This document shows, piece by piece, positions 24,857 to 34,046 of a DNA stretch of 64,000 nucleotides. A program made the translations under genes and the position numbers. How positions within the stretch are numbered: the first letter of the stretch is position 1; each line of letters starts with the position of its first letter. Below the pieces are notes generated by a model. The model worked only from the letters and a program-made list of their open reading frames with translations, did not search any database and was not told the DNA's origin. The stretch is from Gammaproteobacteria bacterium Milos-ODIII6 (lineage in GTDB: Bacteria > Pseudomonadota > Gammaproteobacteria > Chromatiales > Chromatiaceae), in contig JAPTHR010000007.1 of assembly GCA_029228645.1 (NCBI GenBank), forward strand, positions 111,533 through 175,532, written 5' to 3'.

Positions 24857-27265
24857 CTAAATCACGACCTGAGAAAAATCGTAGTCCAGGTTGTCGATCG
24901 GCGGCTGGATGAAGTCCCCCTGCAGCAAGTCGCCTCCCGAGGACCAGTGCAGGTCGATCGATCTCGGATCGTCGATGTGGGAAATGATCACTTTGGCCTT
25001 GGCGCTATGCGCCTCGTTCACCACCGACATGATGGTCTGCCGGTCACTTTTCAGGAGGCGCTTGGCGATCCGGATGTAGTCTCCGCTGACATAGCGCAAC
25101 AGCTTGAAGGCCGCCGATTTTTCCGGGAAATGGGAGATGCAGATGGCGATGTCCATCTGGTGCAGAGCGCCAACCAGCGCCTTGGCCGCTTTGAGGTCGT
25201 GAGAAAGGTTGGATAGCGGGAAGTCCATGACCAGGCCGGTTCCGACCACCTGGTGTGCGCGCAACTGGTCAGCCAGCCATTCGGGAAATTCGGGGTCGAG
25301 AATCGTGGCTCCGGATTGACTCAGGAAGAAACGGGTTTCCGGGGCAGTGGTGCGCCGTTCCCTGAGCATCTTCACGGCGTGAACGATCAGCCACTTGTCG
25401 ATGTCTTCCGTGCTATGCGACTGTTCGGCCGCCTGGCGGAATTCCTCCGGCGTCAGCAAGTCACCTTTCGGCGTGGGAACCCGGATGATGATCTCGTAAT
25501 TTTCGCTGCCGCGTATCTGGAGATCGAGAAGGGGCTGGAACAGGACGTGGAAGGTGTCTTCCTCGAGGCAGGTACGGATCGCATTGGCGATGTCCTCGTG
25601 GATGCTGGCGTCCGCTTCTCCGTCTTCCTCTCCGCCACCCCGGGATTCGTCGAAAAACGCGGTCTGGCTTGTGCCGCCATCCAGCGCACTCTGGAGTGCG
25701 GTTTCAGCGTGCCTGAGCAGGTTGTTCGCGTCTTTGTCTCCATCGTTTGCGAGTGCGACACCAATGCCGCAGGTCACCGAACCGTCTCTTCCCGACAGGG
25801 GGAAATCGTGCGTTGCTGCCATCTCGTGCAGGCCGTTGCACAGGCTCTGCACTTCGTCAGCGTCCTCCCGTCTGGCAGCTATCGCCAGGGTCGCATCGTC
25901 GAGCCGGGCGATGGCGTCGCGTTCTCCGAGTCTTTCGGCGAACAGTTGCGCGAGACTCATCATCACCTGTTCGAAACCTTGCGCGCCAAGCTCTTCCTGC
26001 AGGAACTCGCGCTCATCCGCTGCAATCAGCAGGACGGCGGTTGCCTGGGCCCGCTTCGGGTCGGTGGCCAGCAGGGTGGTCAGGCGCTCCACAAGCTGGT
26101 TTTTGGCGAGAAGGTTGAGCCCCGCCGGGGCAGGTCGACCCTCGCGCACGAACTCGGACCGCCTGATGCGGTTCTTCACGATGGCGATCAGATGCCTGGG
26201 CCGGATCGGCTTGGTCACGAAGTCGTCGCCACCGACGCTGAGGGCGTCCACCTGACGGTCGGTATCCTGTTCTCCCGAAAGAAATATGATCGGGATGCCG
26301 GCGTACTCGTTGTACTCCCGTATGACGCTCGTCAGCTCTATGCCGTCGACGTCGGGCATGTAGATGTCCATGATGATGAGGTCCGGCCCGAAATCCCGTA
26401 TCCGATCCAGGGTCTGCATCGGATCACTGACGATCGATGTCTCGAAGCCGGCCTTGTTCAAAATGGAGGCGGAGAAGTCCGCCTGTGCGACATCGTCCTC
26501 CACGATGAGAATGCGGTTCTGCAGTTGCTCGCGTGATTTCAGTCGGGTCAGGCGGCGAACCAGGCGGTCGGCGTCGTAGGGCGGCGTGAAAAAGGCTTCG
26601 CCTCCCGCGCGAATCGCCCGGATGCGCATTTCCAGGTTATCCGCGTCGGACAAGTAGATCATCGGAATGTGGATCCCTTCCGCTCTGCGCAGGTGAGCCA
26701 GGCGTTCCAGCAGGTCTTCGATATCGGGGATCGTCCTGATCTCGGTCACGATCATTGCCGGAAGGGCTTCCTGCATCGCGGTCCGCATCTGGTCGGGATT
26801 CTCGAAGGAGACAGCCTTCAGCCCCTCGGACTGAATCAGATTGGCAACCGCTTCCAGCGAGCCGGTCGGTGGGCCAAGCAGGAAGATACTGCTGGAGCGT
26901 TCCAGCGATACCTTTTCCGACGAGCCGTTCGCGCTGGGGCGGATATCCGCGGTCAATTCTGCGAGCAGACTATCCGCCGACTCGCGTTGGTTGGGTGTCA
27001 TCGGGATCTGCGTGCCCACGAAGGAGCTCAAGTACACTTCCGCCGAAAAGGCGGCATCGGCCAGAGAGTGATATCCCTCATGCGCGGCATATTCGGATAA
27101 TTCACTCAGCGCGGTGTGAATCTCGATCAGTTGGTCGGAATTCCATTCCTCCCTGAGTTTCGCCCAACGCTGACGGATTTTGAAAATCCGTTCCTCGATT
27201 TGGGGGGGCAGAACGTCCCGCGCCGCCATCGAGGTGCGTTCGGAGTCTGTCGATCTTGTCGCCAT
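24857..27265 (-). CDS. Multi-receiver response regulator with degenerate GGDEF and EAL domains
   Basis: About 802 residues (start uncertain: ATG 27265, ATG 27229 or GTG 27331). Order from the 27265 start: an Hpt-like helical region lacking an obvious phospho-His; a receiver-like domain (IFLLGPPTGSLEAV) without a clear Asp; a true receiver (ILIVEDDVAQADF, LIIMDIYMPDVDGIEL, FVTKPIRP); a GGDEF-like domain lacking GGDEF; and an EAL-like domain whose EAL is replaced by YEIIIRV. Later EAL-site residues are also changed (SHIDDP, QGDFIQPP). Cyclic-di-GMP turnover is therefore unlikely; a FimX-like binding or scaffold role is possible. It is divergent from the hybrid kinase gene, a probable partner. 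Confidence 0.82.
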   Translation of the reverse strand: MATRSTDSERTSMAARDVLPPQIEERIFKIRQRWAKLREEWNSDQLIEIHTALSELSEYAAHEGYHSLADAAFSAEVYLSSFVGTQIPMTPNQRESADSLLAELTADIRPSANGSSEKVSLERSSSIFLLGPPTGSLEAVANLIQSEGLKAVSFENPDQMRTAMQEALPAMIVTEIRTIPDIEDLLERLAHLRRAEGIHIPMIYLSDADNLEMRIRAIRAGGEAFFTPPYDADRLVRRLTRLKSREQLQNRILIVEDDVAQADFSASILNKAGFETSIVSDPMQTLDRIRDFGPDLIIMDIYMPDVDGIELTSVIREYNEYAGIPIIFLSGEQDTDRQVDALSVGGDDFVTKPIRPRHLIAIVKNRIRRSEFVREGRPAPAGLNLLAKNQLVERLTTLLATDPKRAQATAVLLIAADEREFLQEELGAQGFEQVMMSLAQLFAERLGERDAIARLDDATLAIAARREDADEVQSLCNGLHEMAATHDFPLSGRDGSVTCGIGVALANDGDKDANNLLRHAETALQSALDGGTSQTAFFDESRGGGEEDGEADASIHEDIANAIRTCLEEDTFHVLFQPLLDLQIRGSENYEIIIRVPTPKGDLLTPEEFRQAAEQSHSTEDIDKWLIVHAVKMLRERRTTAPETRFFLSQSGATILDPEFPEWLADQLRAHQVVGTGLVMDFPLSNLSHDLKAAKALVGALHQMDIAICISHFPEKSAAFKLLRYVSGDYIRIAKRLLKSDRQTIMSVVNEAHSAKAKVIISHIDDPRSIDLHWSSGGDLLQGDFIQPPIDNLDYDFSQVVI

Positions 27266-27372
27266 CGCGTCGCTGGTTCTCAATCCGTCGTGCGGCGGAC
27301 AGTTTACCCCTTTTTTGGTACCGTCCGTCACCTCCGGGTCGATTCGTAAAGCGCCCCCTGAAACAGGGTTTC

Positions 27373-30150
27373 ATGGACTCTTGTATGCACTTGCCGGTAA
27401 CAGAAAGAGCGGATTTGAAGCACGGCCTGGAAGTCGCCGGCTCGCGCGCGGAGAAACCGGAAGCATTCCAGCCGGGTGCGGGCGGGATACTGACGCTGCT
27501 GGCAGCGAGCAGTCTGGCCACCGTGGCTGCGGCGATTGGCTACCCGCTGATAGGCTTGAGTACCTGGCCCTGGCCTTGGCAATTGCTGGGCGGGATCGCG
27601 GCGGCGGTCCTGATGCTGGTCCTGGTCGGCCTTGCATGGCGCCTTCGGGGTGCTCTGGTCGCGCCGTGGCCACTCCGCGGACTGCTGTTGGGCCACGGCG
27701 TCCTGCAGACAGGCCTTTGGTCCCATCTGGCGACGGGGCAGGGTGCCGCTGAACCCCTGCTCATGGGGGTGCAGACCTTTGCCATCGTAATGGCGCTCCT
27801 GCCCAGCCTCTACTGGCTGCCGGGTTTACTGTTGCAGTGCGCGCTCCTGGGAATCCTGCTGCTGCCGGGCCTTGATGTCCTGATGCAGTGGTGGCTCGGT
27901 CTGAGCGGTTTGCTGCTGATCATCTTCTCCCTGCTGCTGAGTCGCTTGCTCGCCCAAAATGCGGGCCAGTACCGGGCGGCAAGCAGGCAGTCGGCCCTTT
28001 TGGAAGAGTGGGAGTCCCGTTGCCTCGATATGGAGGAGCGCCTCCTGTTCGAGCGGGAGACGCTGCGCAACTGCAAGAAGGAACTGGCCGATGTGCACGA
28101 TCTGGCCGGTGACGGCAGTCGCATCAAATCGGAGTTCCTGGCCACCATCAGTCACGAGATCCGCACGCCACTGAACGGCATCCTGCCAATCCTGGAGATG
28201 TTGCAGGGCACCTCCCTCAATGAGGAACAACGGCGCTTTGTGCGCGCTGCCAGCAATTCCTCCCGGCACCTGCTCAGAATCATCAATGATCTGCTCGATT
28301 TCGCCCGGGCGGAATCGGGCAAGCTGCGCCTGGAAAGCATCGAACTCGAACTGGAGGAGACGGCCCAGTCGGTTTTGGATCTCATGGCAGGTGGGGCGGA
28401 GCGAAAACAACTGCAGCTGAAACTGCATATCGCAAAAGATGTCACGTGCCGGGTGCAGGGCGACCCACTGCGCCTGCGGCAGGTGCTGGCCAACCTGGTC
28501 AGCAATGCGATCAAGTTCACCGAACAGGGAGAGATCGAAGTCTCGATCGAGCAGACCGGTGCGACCGGGCGCGAGGTGGAGATACGTTTCAGTGTCACCG
28601 ACACCGGGATCGGGCTGTCACCCACCGAGGTGCGCGGGTTGTTCAGCTCGTTCAGCCAGGCGGATGCCTCCACCACACGCAAGTTTGGCGGTACCGGGCT
28701 GGGGCTTGCGATATGCAGGCGCCTGGTTGAACTGATGGATGGCCGCATCGGCGTGCGCTCCGCCCTGGGGCAGGGGTCGACCTTCTGGTTCGTTTTGCCC
28801 CTGCGGCGCTCGCTGCAGGATCTGCCATCGACCCGGACCAGCCTGCAGGGCATCCGGGTCGTCAGCGCAATCGGCGACAGTCGCCTGCGATCGCGTCTTG
28901 GCGACAATCTGCGTCAGTGGGGTATGCGAGAGGAGCCTGTGACGCCAGACGCGATCGTGCGGCACCTGCGGGATGCCGCCATGCTGGGGCGAAGCGAGGC
29001 CTTCGAATGCCTGCTGCTCGATGATGGTGGTCCTGATGGGGAGCTCGAAGCCCTGTTTGATGCGGTCCGGCGGGACCCCTTGATCCGGAGGATCCCGATC
29101 ATATTGCTCAATCACAAGCAGGCAAACATGGAGCTGTTGTCTCCAGAACTTCCCTATCAGCAGTTCGGAGTGCATGTGCTGCCAGGACCTTTTCGCCCCG
29201 AGCCTCTGCGGCGTTTGTTGTACCGGGTGTTTGATGTCAGCGCCGGAACCGCTTGGGCGCGCTATGTCGATGAGGCCGCCGCATATTTTGATCTGAACCT
29301 GGATGAGGAGCGGGAATTTCTGCTGGACGAGCCAGTGGAACAGTTGTCCCTCGGGTATCGTCGCCCCCGCGTGCTCCTGGTGGAGGACAATCCGGTGAAC
29401 CTGGGGGTGGTCAAACGGGTCCTGAAGCGCCTGGGCGCGGGTTGCCTGGTAGCCGAGAACGGGCAGCAGGCCCTCGAAATCCTGTATTCCGGGGAGGTGG
29501 TCGATGCGGTTTTGATGGACTGCCAGATGCCGGTCATGGATGGCTATGAGGCGACCCGCCTGTGGCGGGAATATGAGAGGACCATCGGGGGGCGCCTGCC
29601 GATTATCGCGATGACCGCCAATGTCATGCCAGGCGACGCGGACAAATGCCGTGCCTCGGGTATGGACGACTACCTTGCCAAGCCGGTTGGCATAGCGTCC
29701 CTGGCGCGCATCCTCGGCGGTGTGACGGTGCGCTCGACAGACGGAGATTCGAGCGATGCTGCGGGGCCGCTGACTACACCCGCAGAAGAATGGTCCAGGC
29801 AGTATCTGGATCGGTCCGTGATTGAGGAGTTGCGCGAGTTCATGGAGGAGGAGTTCCGCGAGATTCTCTGCTCCTTTCTGGAGAACTCGCCCGAACTGAT
29901 GGGCGCCATCGAGACCGGGCGGGACAGGAACGACTGCGCTGCGATGGCTTCCGCGGCGCATTCGCTCAAGTCCAGCAGCGCCAACATGGGGGCATTGCGT
30001 TTGTCAGCCCTGGCCCGATCTCTCGAGACTACGGCGCGCGAGGGTGATGTTGATGCGGCTTCGGCAGGCTTCGAGACAATGATTCCGGTATTCATTGCCA
30101 CCTGTTCGGCGCTGCGTTTGGAACTGGCGGCAGACGCGGAACACGATTGA
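27373..30150 (+). CDS. RpfC-like hybrid sensor histidine kinase
   Basis: The 925-residue protein starts at ATG 27373 (CAGGG upstream). About five membrane spans fill residues ~35-195. They are followed by HisKA with phospho-His in ATISHEIRTPLNGILP (~260) and a HATPase (NLVSNAIKFTE, DTGIGL, FGGTGLGLAICR). A degenerate receiver comes next (~490-640, LLLDDGGPDGELEAL). Then come a full receiver (VLLVEDNPVNLG, MDCQMPVMDGYEA, YLAKPVG) and a C-terminal Hpt with AAHSLKSSSANMGA. This architecture matches RpfC-type sensors of diffusible fatty-acid signals, except for the extra pseudo-receiver. Its ligand is unknown, and no rpfF or rpfG lies nearby. The divergent degenerate GGDEF/EAL regulator is the likely output. 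Confidence 0.9.
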   Translation: MDSCMHLPVTERADLKHGLEVAGSRAEKPEAFQPGAGGILTLLAASSLATVAAAIGYPLIGLSTWPWPWQLLGGIAAAVLMLVLVGLAWRLRGALVAPWPLRGLLLGHGVLQTGLWSHLATGQGAAEPLLMGVQTFAIVMALLPSLYWLPGLLLQCALLGILLLPGLDVLMQWWLGLSGLLLIIFSLLLSRLLAQNAGQYRAASRQSALLEEWESRCLDMEERLLFERETLRNCKKELADVHDLAGDGSRIKSEFLATISHEIRTPLNGILPILEMLQGTSLNEEQRRFVRAASNSSRHLLRIINDLLDFARAESGKLRLESIELELEETAQSVLDLMAGGAERKQLQLKLHIAKDVTCRVQGDPLRLRQVLANLVSNAIKFTEQGEIEVSIEQTGATGREVEIRFSVTDTGIGLSPTEVRGLFSSFSQADASTTRKFGGTGLGLAICRRLVELMDGRIGVRSALGQGSTFWFVLPLRRSLQDLPSTRTSLQGIRVVSAIGDSRLRSRLGDNLRQWGMREEPVTPDAIVRHLRDAAMLGRSEAFECLLLDDGGPDGELEALFDAVRRDPLIRRIPIILLNHKQANMELLSPELPYQQFGVHVLPGPFRPEPLRRLLYRVFDVSAGTAWARYVDEAAAYFDLNLDEEREFLLDEPVEQLSLGYRRPRVLLVEDNPVNLGVVKRVLKRLGAGCLVAENGQQALEILYSGEVVDAVLMDCQMPVMDGYEATRLWREYERTIGGRLPIIAMTANVMPGDADKCRASGMDDYLAKPVGIASLARILGGVTVRSTDGDSSDAAGPLTTPAEEWSRQYLDRSVIEELREFMEEEFREILCSFLENSPELMGAIETGRDRNDCAAMASAAHSLKSSSANMGALRLSALARSLETTAREGDVDAASAGFETMIPVFIATCSALRLELAADAEHD

Positions 30151-30224
30151 AGCCGAGGTGGTCGAAGTCAGTTCCCTGGGCGGCGGATTTCGTCGGTTGC
30201 GGGGATACGCGGAGAATCCGCGCG

Positions 30225-31640
30225 CTACAGGATGTCAGACGCGAAATCGGCCAGGCGGGAGCGTTCCCCACGGGTCAGCGTTATGTGTCCGCTGTGCGGC
30301 CAGTTCTTGAAGCGGTCCACCACGTAGGTCAGGCCAGAGGTGGTCTCGGTCAGGTACGGCGTATCGATCTGGGCGACATTGCCGAGACATACGATCTTGG
30401 TGCCGGGACCTGCGCGCGTGATCAGGGTCTTCATCTGCTTGGGGGTGAGGTTCTGCGCCTCGTCCAGGATGATGTATTTGTTGAGGAAGGTCCGTCCGCG
30501 CATGAAATTGAGCGAATGGATGCGGATCTTCGAGCGCAACAGATCGTCGGTGGCCGCGCGTCCCCAGTCACCCCCACTCGACTGGGTGAGTACTTCCAGG
30601 TTATCGGTCAGGGCGCCCATCCAGGGTGTCATTTTTTCCTCTTCGGTGCCGGGCAGGAAGCCAATGTCCTCGCCTACCGGCACAGTGACCCGGGTCATGA
30701 CGATCTCGCGATAGCGGTTGCTGTCGAGCACCTGTGACAGGCCGGCTGCCAGGGTGAGCAGGGTCTTGCCGGTACCCGCGGTTCCGAGCAGGGTCACGAA
30801 ATCGATTTCCGGATCCAGGAGAAGATTGAGCGCAAAATTCTGCTCGCGGTTGAGGGCGCTTATGCCCCAAACCGAGTGTTTGCTCGAACGGTAATCCTGG
30901 ATCCACTCGATGATGGCGTCGTCCCCTTGCTTGCGCCTGACGATGGCTTCGAAGGGCGTGTCCCCTTCCTGGTAGAGCAGTTGATTGATGAACCACTCCT
31001 TGGTGTCTGGGCCGGATACGCGGTAGAAGGTGCGGCCTTCCTCCTGCCAGGACTCCATGTCGCGACTGTGTCGGTCCCAGAAGTCGCTCTCGAGAGGCGC
31101 CTGGCCACTGTAGAGCAGGTCCATGTCCTCGAGGGCCTGGTCGTTGTGGTAGTCCTCGGCCTTGAGACCAACCACCGCGGCCTTGATACGCAGGTTGATA
31201 TCTTTCGATACCAGGATGACCTGGCGATCCTTGGCCATGTCGCGCAGCGCCAGCGCCGTGCCGAGAATGTTGTTGTCCGCGATATTGCCCGGCAGCGATC
31301 TGGGCAGTTCGGCCGGTTGCAAATGGGTCTGGAAGAAGAGATGCCCCATCTGCTCGGCATCGCTGTCGTTCGAAAGCTGGAGGACGCCGTTGAGTGCCAG
31401 GCCGTTGCTGATCTCATCCGCGCCGTTGTGGGACATCAGGTCGTCCAGAAAGCGGCTCACCTGGCGCACGTTGCGCGCAACCTCGGAAGTCCCCTTCTTG
31501 CTTCGGTCGAGTTCCTCCAGGACCACCATGGGAAGGAAAATGTCATGTTCCGCGAAGCGGAATACCGCCGTGGGATCGTGCATCAGCACGTTGGTATCGA
31601 GGACGAACAGCTTTTTACCGGTGCGAGACTTGATGCCCAT
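30225..31640 (-). CDS. PhoH-family protein with N-terminal PIN domain
   Basis: The 471-residue protein is a PhoH2-type fusion. Residues ~10-150 form a PIN ribonuclease domain (KLFVLDTNVLMHDP with Asp15, VVLEELDRSKKG, DNNILGTALAL, VILVSKDINLRIKA). Residues ~245-471 form the PhoH ATPase with Walker A LLGTAGTGKTLL, FLPGTEEEKMTPW, and Walker B YIILDEAQNLTPKQMK. PhoH2 proteins are sequence-preferring RNases that unwind and cut RNA using ATP. It is the last gene of a minus-strand run galT-gcvR-bcp-phoH, 72 bp after bcp. Both domains keep their key residues. Confidence 0.93.
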   Translation of the reverse strand: MGIKSRTGKKLFVLDTNVLMHDPTAVFRFAEHDIFLPMVVLEELDRSKKGTSEVARNVRQVSRFLDDLMSHNGADEISNGLALNGVLQLSNDSDAEQMGHLFFQTHLQPAELPRSLPGNIADNNILGTALALRDMAKDRQVILVSKDINLRIKAAVVGLKAEDYHNDQALEDMDLLYSGQAPLESDFWDRHSRDMESWQEEGRTFYRVSGPDTKEWFINQLLYQEGDTPFEAIVRRKQGDDAIIEWIQDYRSSKHSVWGISALNREQNFALNLLLDPEIDFVTLLGTAGTGKTLLTLAAGLSQVLDSNRYREIVMTRVTVPVGEDIGFLPGTEEEKMTPWMGALTDNLEVLTQSSGGDWGRAATDDLLRSKIRIHSLNFMRGRTFLNKYIILDEAQNLTPKQMKTLITRAGPGTKIVCLGNVAQIDTPYLTETTSGLTYVVDRFKNWPHSGHITLTRGERSRLADFASDIL

Positions 31641-31712
31641 GAAACGATGAATTCCGGAGTGCGGGGAGGGTTGATCCGTCTTGGGTGATACGCAGGAGAG
31701 TGGTGAGCGCGT

Positions 31713-32186
31713 TCAGTCGCGCGCCAGCGCCTTGACTGCGTCGAGCACTTCTTCGACGTGCCCCTTTACCTTGACGCCGCGCCATTCCCGCTGAAGAGTG
31801 CCGCTGGCATCGATGAGAAAGGTGCTGCGCTCGATTCCGCGCACCTTCTTACCGTACATATTCTTCATCTTGATGACCTCGAAGGCCTGGCAGAGTGTCT
31901 CGTCCGGGTCGCTGACGAGGTCGAAGGGGAAGCCCTGTTTGGCCTTGAAGTTTTCCTGTGCCTTGAGGCTGTCGCGCGATGCGCCCAGGATGCGGCAGGA
32001 CTGCCTGCGGAACTTGTTGATCGCCTCGGAGAAATCGAGGCCCTCCTGGGTGCAGCCCGGTGTGCTGGCTTTCGGGTAGAAGTAGAGCACCAGGGGCTTG
32101 CCGGAAAATTCCGAGAGCGATGTGCTGCGGTCGCCGGTAAGGTGCAGCTCGATATCCGGTAACTTGTCTCCAGTCTTCAGCGTCAT
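31713..32186 (-). CDS. bcp: Thioredoxin-dependent peroxiredoxin Bcp
   Basis: Bcp reduces peroxides using thioredoxin. The 157-residue protein contains the peroxidatic Cys in PKASTPGCTQEG (Cys ~45) and the Arg of ERSTFLID; a second Cys (QSCRILG, ~63) could be the resolving residue though its position differs from the Cys50 of E. coli Bcp. The thioredoxin-like fold is otherwise complete (LPDIELHLTGDRSTSLSEF; KPLVLYFYPKA). It begins 8 bp after gcvR, the same order as in E. coli (gcvR-bcp). Confidence 0.94.
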   Translation of the reverse strand: MTLKTGDKLPDIELHLTGDRSTSLSEFSGKPLVLYFYPKASTPGCTQEGLDFSEAINKFRRQSCRILGASRDSLKAQENFKAKQGFPFDLVSDPDETLCQAFEVIKMKNMYGKKVRGIERSTFLIDASGTLQREWRGVKVKGHVEEVLDAVKALARD

Positions 32187-32194
32187 GGTGTCTA

Positions 32195-32734
32195 TTACCC
32201 TTTGATCGGTTCGAGTACGGCATCGAGGTTCATGCCGTCGCAGAAATCCATGAATTCCTCGCGCAGTGCCGCGATGTGTACGTTGGCCGGGATGCCGATG
32301 GTCATGCGCACCGCAAACATGGGTGTGCCGGTGTGCGCGGCGGCGTAGCTGCTGGTCGTCATATCCTCGATGTTGATGCCGCGCTCAGCGAAGAATGCGG
32401 TCAGATTGTGCACGATACCCGGCTGGTCCAGCGCCACCGCATCCACCACGTATGGCAGGCATTGGCTGCCGGCCTCGATCGGCGCGGTGCGCTGCGCACT
32501 GATGCTCAGGTCGAGCTCTTTCTCCAGCTCGGGTAGCTGGCCCTCGAGGCGCGCCAACTTGTCCCAGGGCGCCTCGACGGACATGAGGATGGCAAACGCC
32601 CCGCTGAGAACCGCCATGCGGGTGTCGAGAATGTTGCAGTCCGCATCGAGTACCGCGCGCGACAGCTTGTTGATGATGCCGGGGTGGTCTTTGCCCAGGG
32701 CGGAGATGACCAGGTGACTGTTCTTGGGTGGCAT
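32195..32734 (-). CDS. gcvR: GcvR-like tandem ACT-domain protein
   Basis: The 179-residue protein contains two ACT domains: HLVISALGKDHPGIINKLSR at ~7-26 and VVDAVALDQPGIVHNLTAFF at ~95-114. Each has the beta-alpha-beta ligand-binding loop with a Gly at the turn. GcvR in E. coli represses the glycine cleavage operon by binding GcvA when glycine is low. No gcvA is visible in this window. Adjacent bcp downstream keeps the E. coli order. Small-molecule sensing is secure; glycine as the ligand is inferred from the family. Confidence 0.9.
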   Translation of the reverse strand: MPPKNSHLVISALGKDHPGIINKLSRAVLDADCNILDTRMAVLSGAFAILMSVEAPWDKLARLEGQLPELEKELDLSISAQRTAPIEAGSQCLPYVVDAVALDQPGIVHNLTAFFAERGINIEDMTTSSYAAAHTGTPMFAVRMTIGIPANVHIAALREEFMDFCDGMNLDAVLEPIKG

Positions 32735-32788
32735 CCAGTTGCTCCGAATGGTCTGCTGACGGGACCAGTTTACTGCCTCGAAGCAGGA

Positions 32789-33877
32789 CTAGTCGATGTC
32801 AGCGTTGCGCAGTGCTTCGGCCGCTTCCTCCGGGCTCACGGTACTCACGAACAGTCCCGAACCGAGCTCGAAGCCGGTGGGTATGCTGGTGCGTGGACAG
32901 ATCTCGAGGTGCCAATGGTAGCTGTCCTGGCAATTGTTGAATTCCTCGCCATGCGGCAGTGAGTGCAGGAAGAAATTGAACTGTACGCCCCCCACCACCT
33001 TGTCGAGCCGGGCCATGGTGCGTTTGAGCACGCGCGCGAAGTCAGCGATGTCCTCGCTACTGGCCTGCAGGAAGTCGGCCTCGTGCTGCAGCGGCAGGAT
33101 ATGGATCTCCCACTCGAAGCGACTGGCGAAGGGCTTGATGGCGACGAAGCGTTCGCCCCGCTCGATGACGTACTGTCCGACGTTGATCTTGCGCCGGATT
33201 TCACCGGAATCCCGATCGTAGATGGTGGCCTCGTAGGTCAGTGCTTCGTCGATCAGGGAACAGAAGATGCACTGTCCGAACTTCTGCGCATGTTGGCGAC
33301 TGTGCGTGACCTCGTTCTGCACGTTCTCCGGTACGACCGGCGTGGCGATGATCTGGCTGTGCGTGTGCGGAATGCTCGCCCCGGCGGCGGGGCCGAAGTT
33401 CTTGAACACCAGCACGTATTTCAGGCGGGGGTCGGAGGCGTACAGCTCTGCCATGCGCTGCTGGTAAATGCCGAGCAGCGTGGCGAGGTGTTCTTCGCTC
33501 ATCTCATGGATGATGATGCCGTGGTTCGGGTGATCGATGATCACCTCGTGGCGGCCGTATCCGTCGATCACCTGTTGCAACCCGAAGGCGATGTTGTTGG
33601 TCGAGCTGTCGTCCCCCAGCACCGGGTAGAGGTTGGGAACGATGCGGACATCCCAGTCGCCGGAATCCGGCCAGGCCTTGATCGCGGGGGGAGTGCGCTC
33701 CTCGTTGCCGCGACAGAAGGGGCAGGTATCCACGTGGGCGCGCTGATCCCGCTGTACCTTCTCCTCGGCCTTTTTGGGCCGCATGCCGCGCGCGGTAGCC
33801 ACCAGCACCGATTCGGTTGGCACGATCGGATTGATCCGTATTTCCCGCACACCCTTGGCGTCGCCGTTGTCGCTCAT
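32789..33877 (-). CDS. galT: GalT-like HIT-superfamily nucleotidylyltransferase
   Basis: The 362-residue protein is of the GalT branch of the HIT superfamily. A CxxC zinc motif lies in DTCPFCRGNEER (~residues 51-62). The nucleotide-binding loop and catalytic HxHxQ are in ASIPHTHSQI (~170), and the C-terminal half repeats the fold (FEWEIHILPLQHEADF; QDSYHWHLEICPR). The usual reaction would be UMP exchange between UDP-glucose and galactose 1-phosphate. In some sulfur oxidisers a GalT-related enzyme acts instead as adenylylsulfate:phosphate adenylyltransferase, so the substrate is open. AGGAG precedes the ATG. It heads the minus-strand operon galT-gcvR-bcp-phoH with a 54-bp gap. Confidence 0.88.
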   Translation of the reverse strand: MSDNGDAKGVREIRINPIVPTESVLVATARGMRPKKAEEKVQRDQRAHVDTCPFCRGNEERTPPAIKAWPDSGDWDVRIVPNLYPVLGDDSSTNNIAFGLQQVIDGYGRHEVIIDHPNHGIIIHEMSEEHLATLLGIYQQRMAELYASDPRLKYVLVFKNFGPAAGASIPHTHSQIIATPVVPENVQNEVTHSRQHAQKFGQCIFCSLIDEALTYEATIYDRDSGEIRRKINVGQYVIERGERFVAIKPFASRFEWEIHILPLQHEADFLQASSEDIADFARVLKRTMARLDKVVGGVQFNFFLHSLPHGEEFNNCQDSYHWHLEICPRTSIPTGFELGSGLFVSTVSPEEAAEALRNADID

Positions 33878-34046
33878 TCCGCCTGATCTCCTGCAAAAAT
33901 TGGCTGCATTTCTAGCACGCCGCCAGTAATACCATGATCGGGGTTTCGTATGGGGGCATTAGCGAGCGGTCGGATTCCTGCGATTGCCGATCAGCGTGGG
34001 AACTCGCCGGGTGGCCTTGGATCCGGTTTCGGAATAGATTGGCTCA

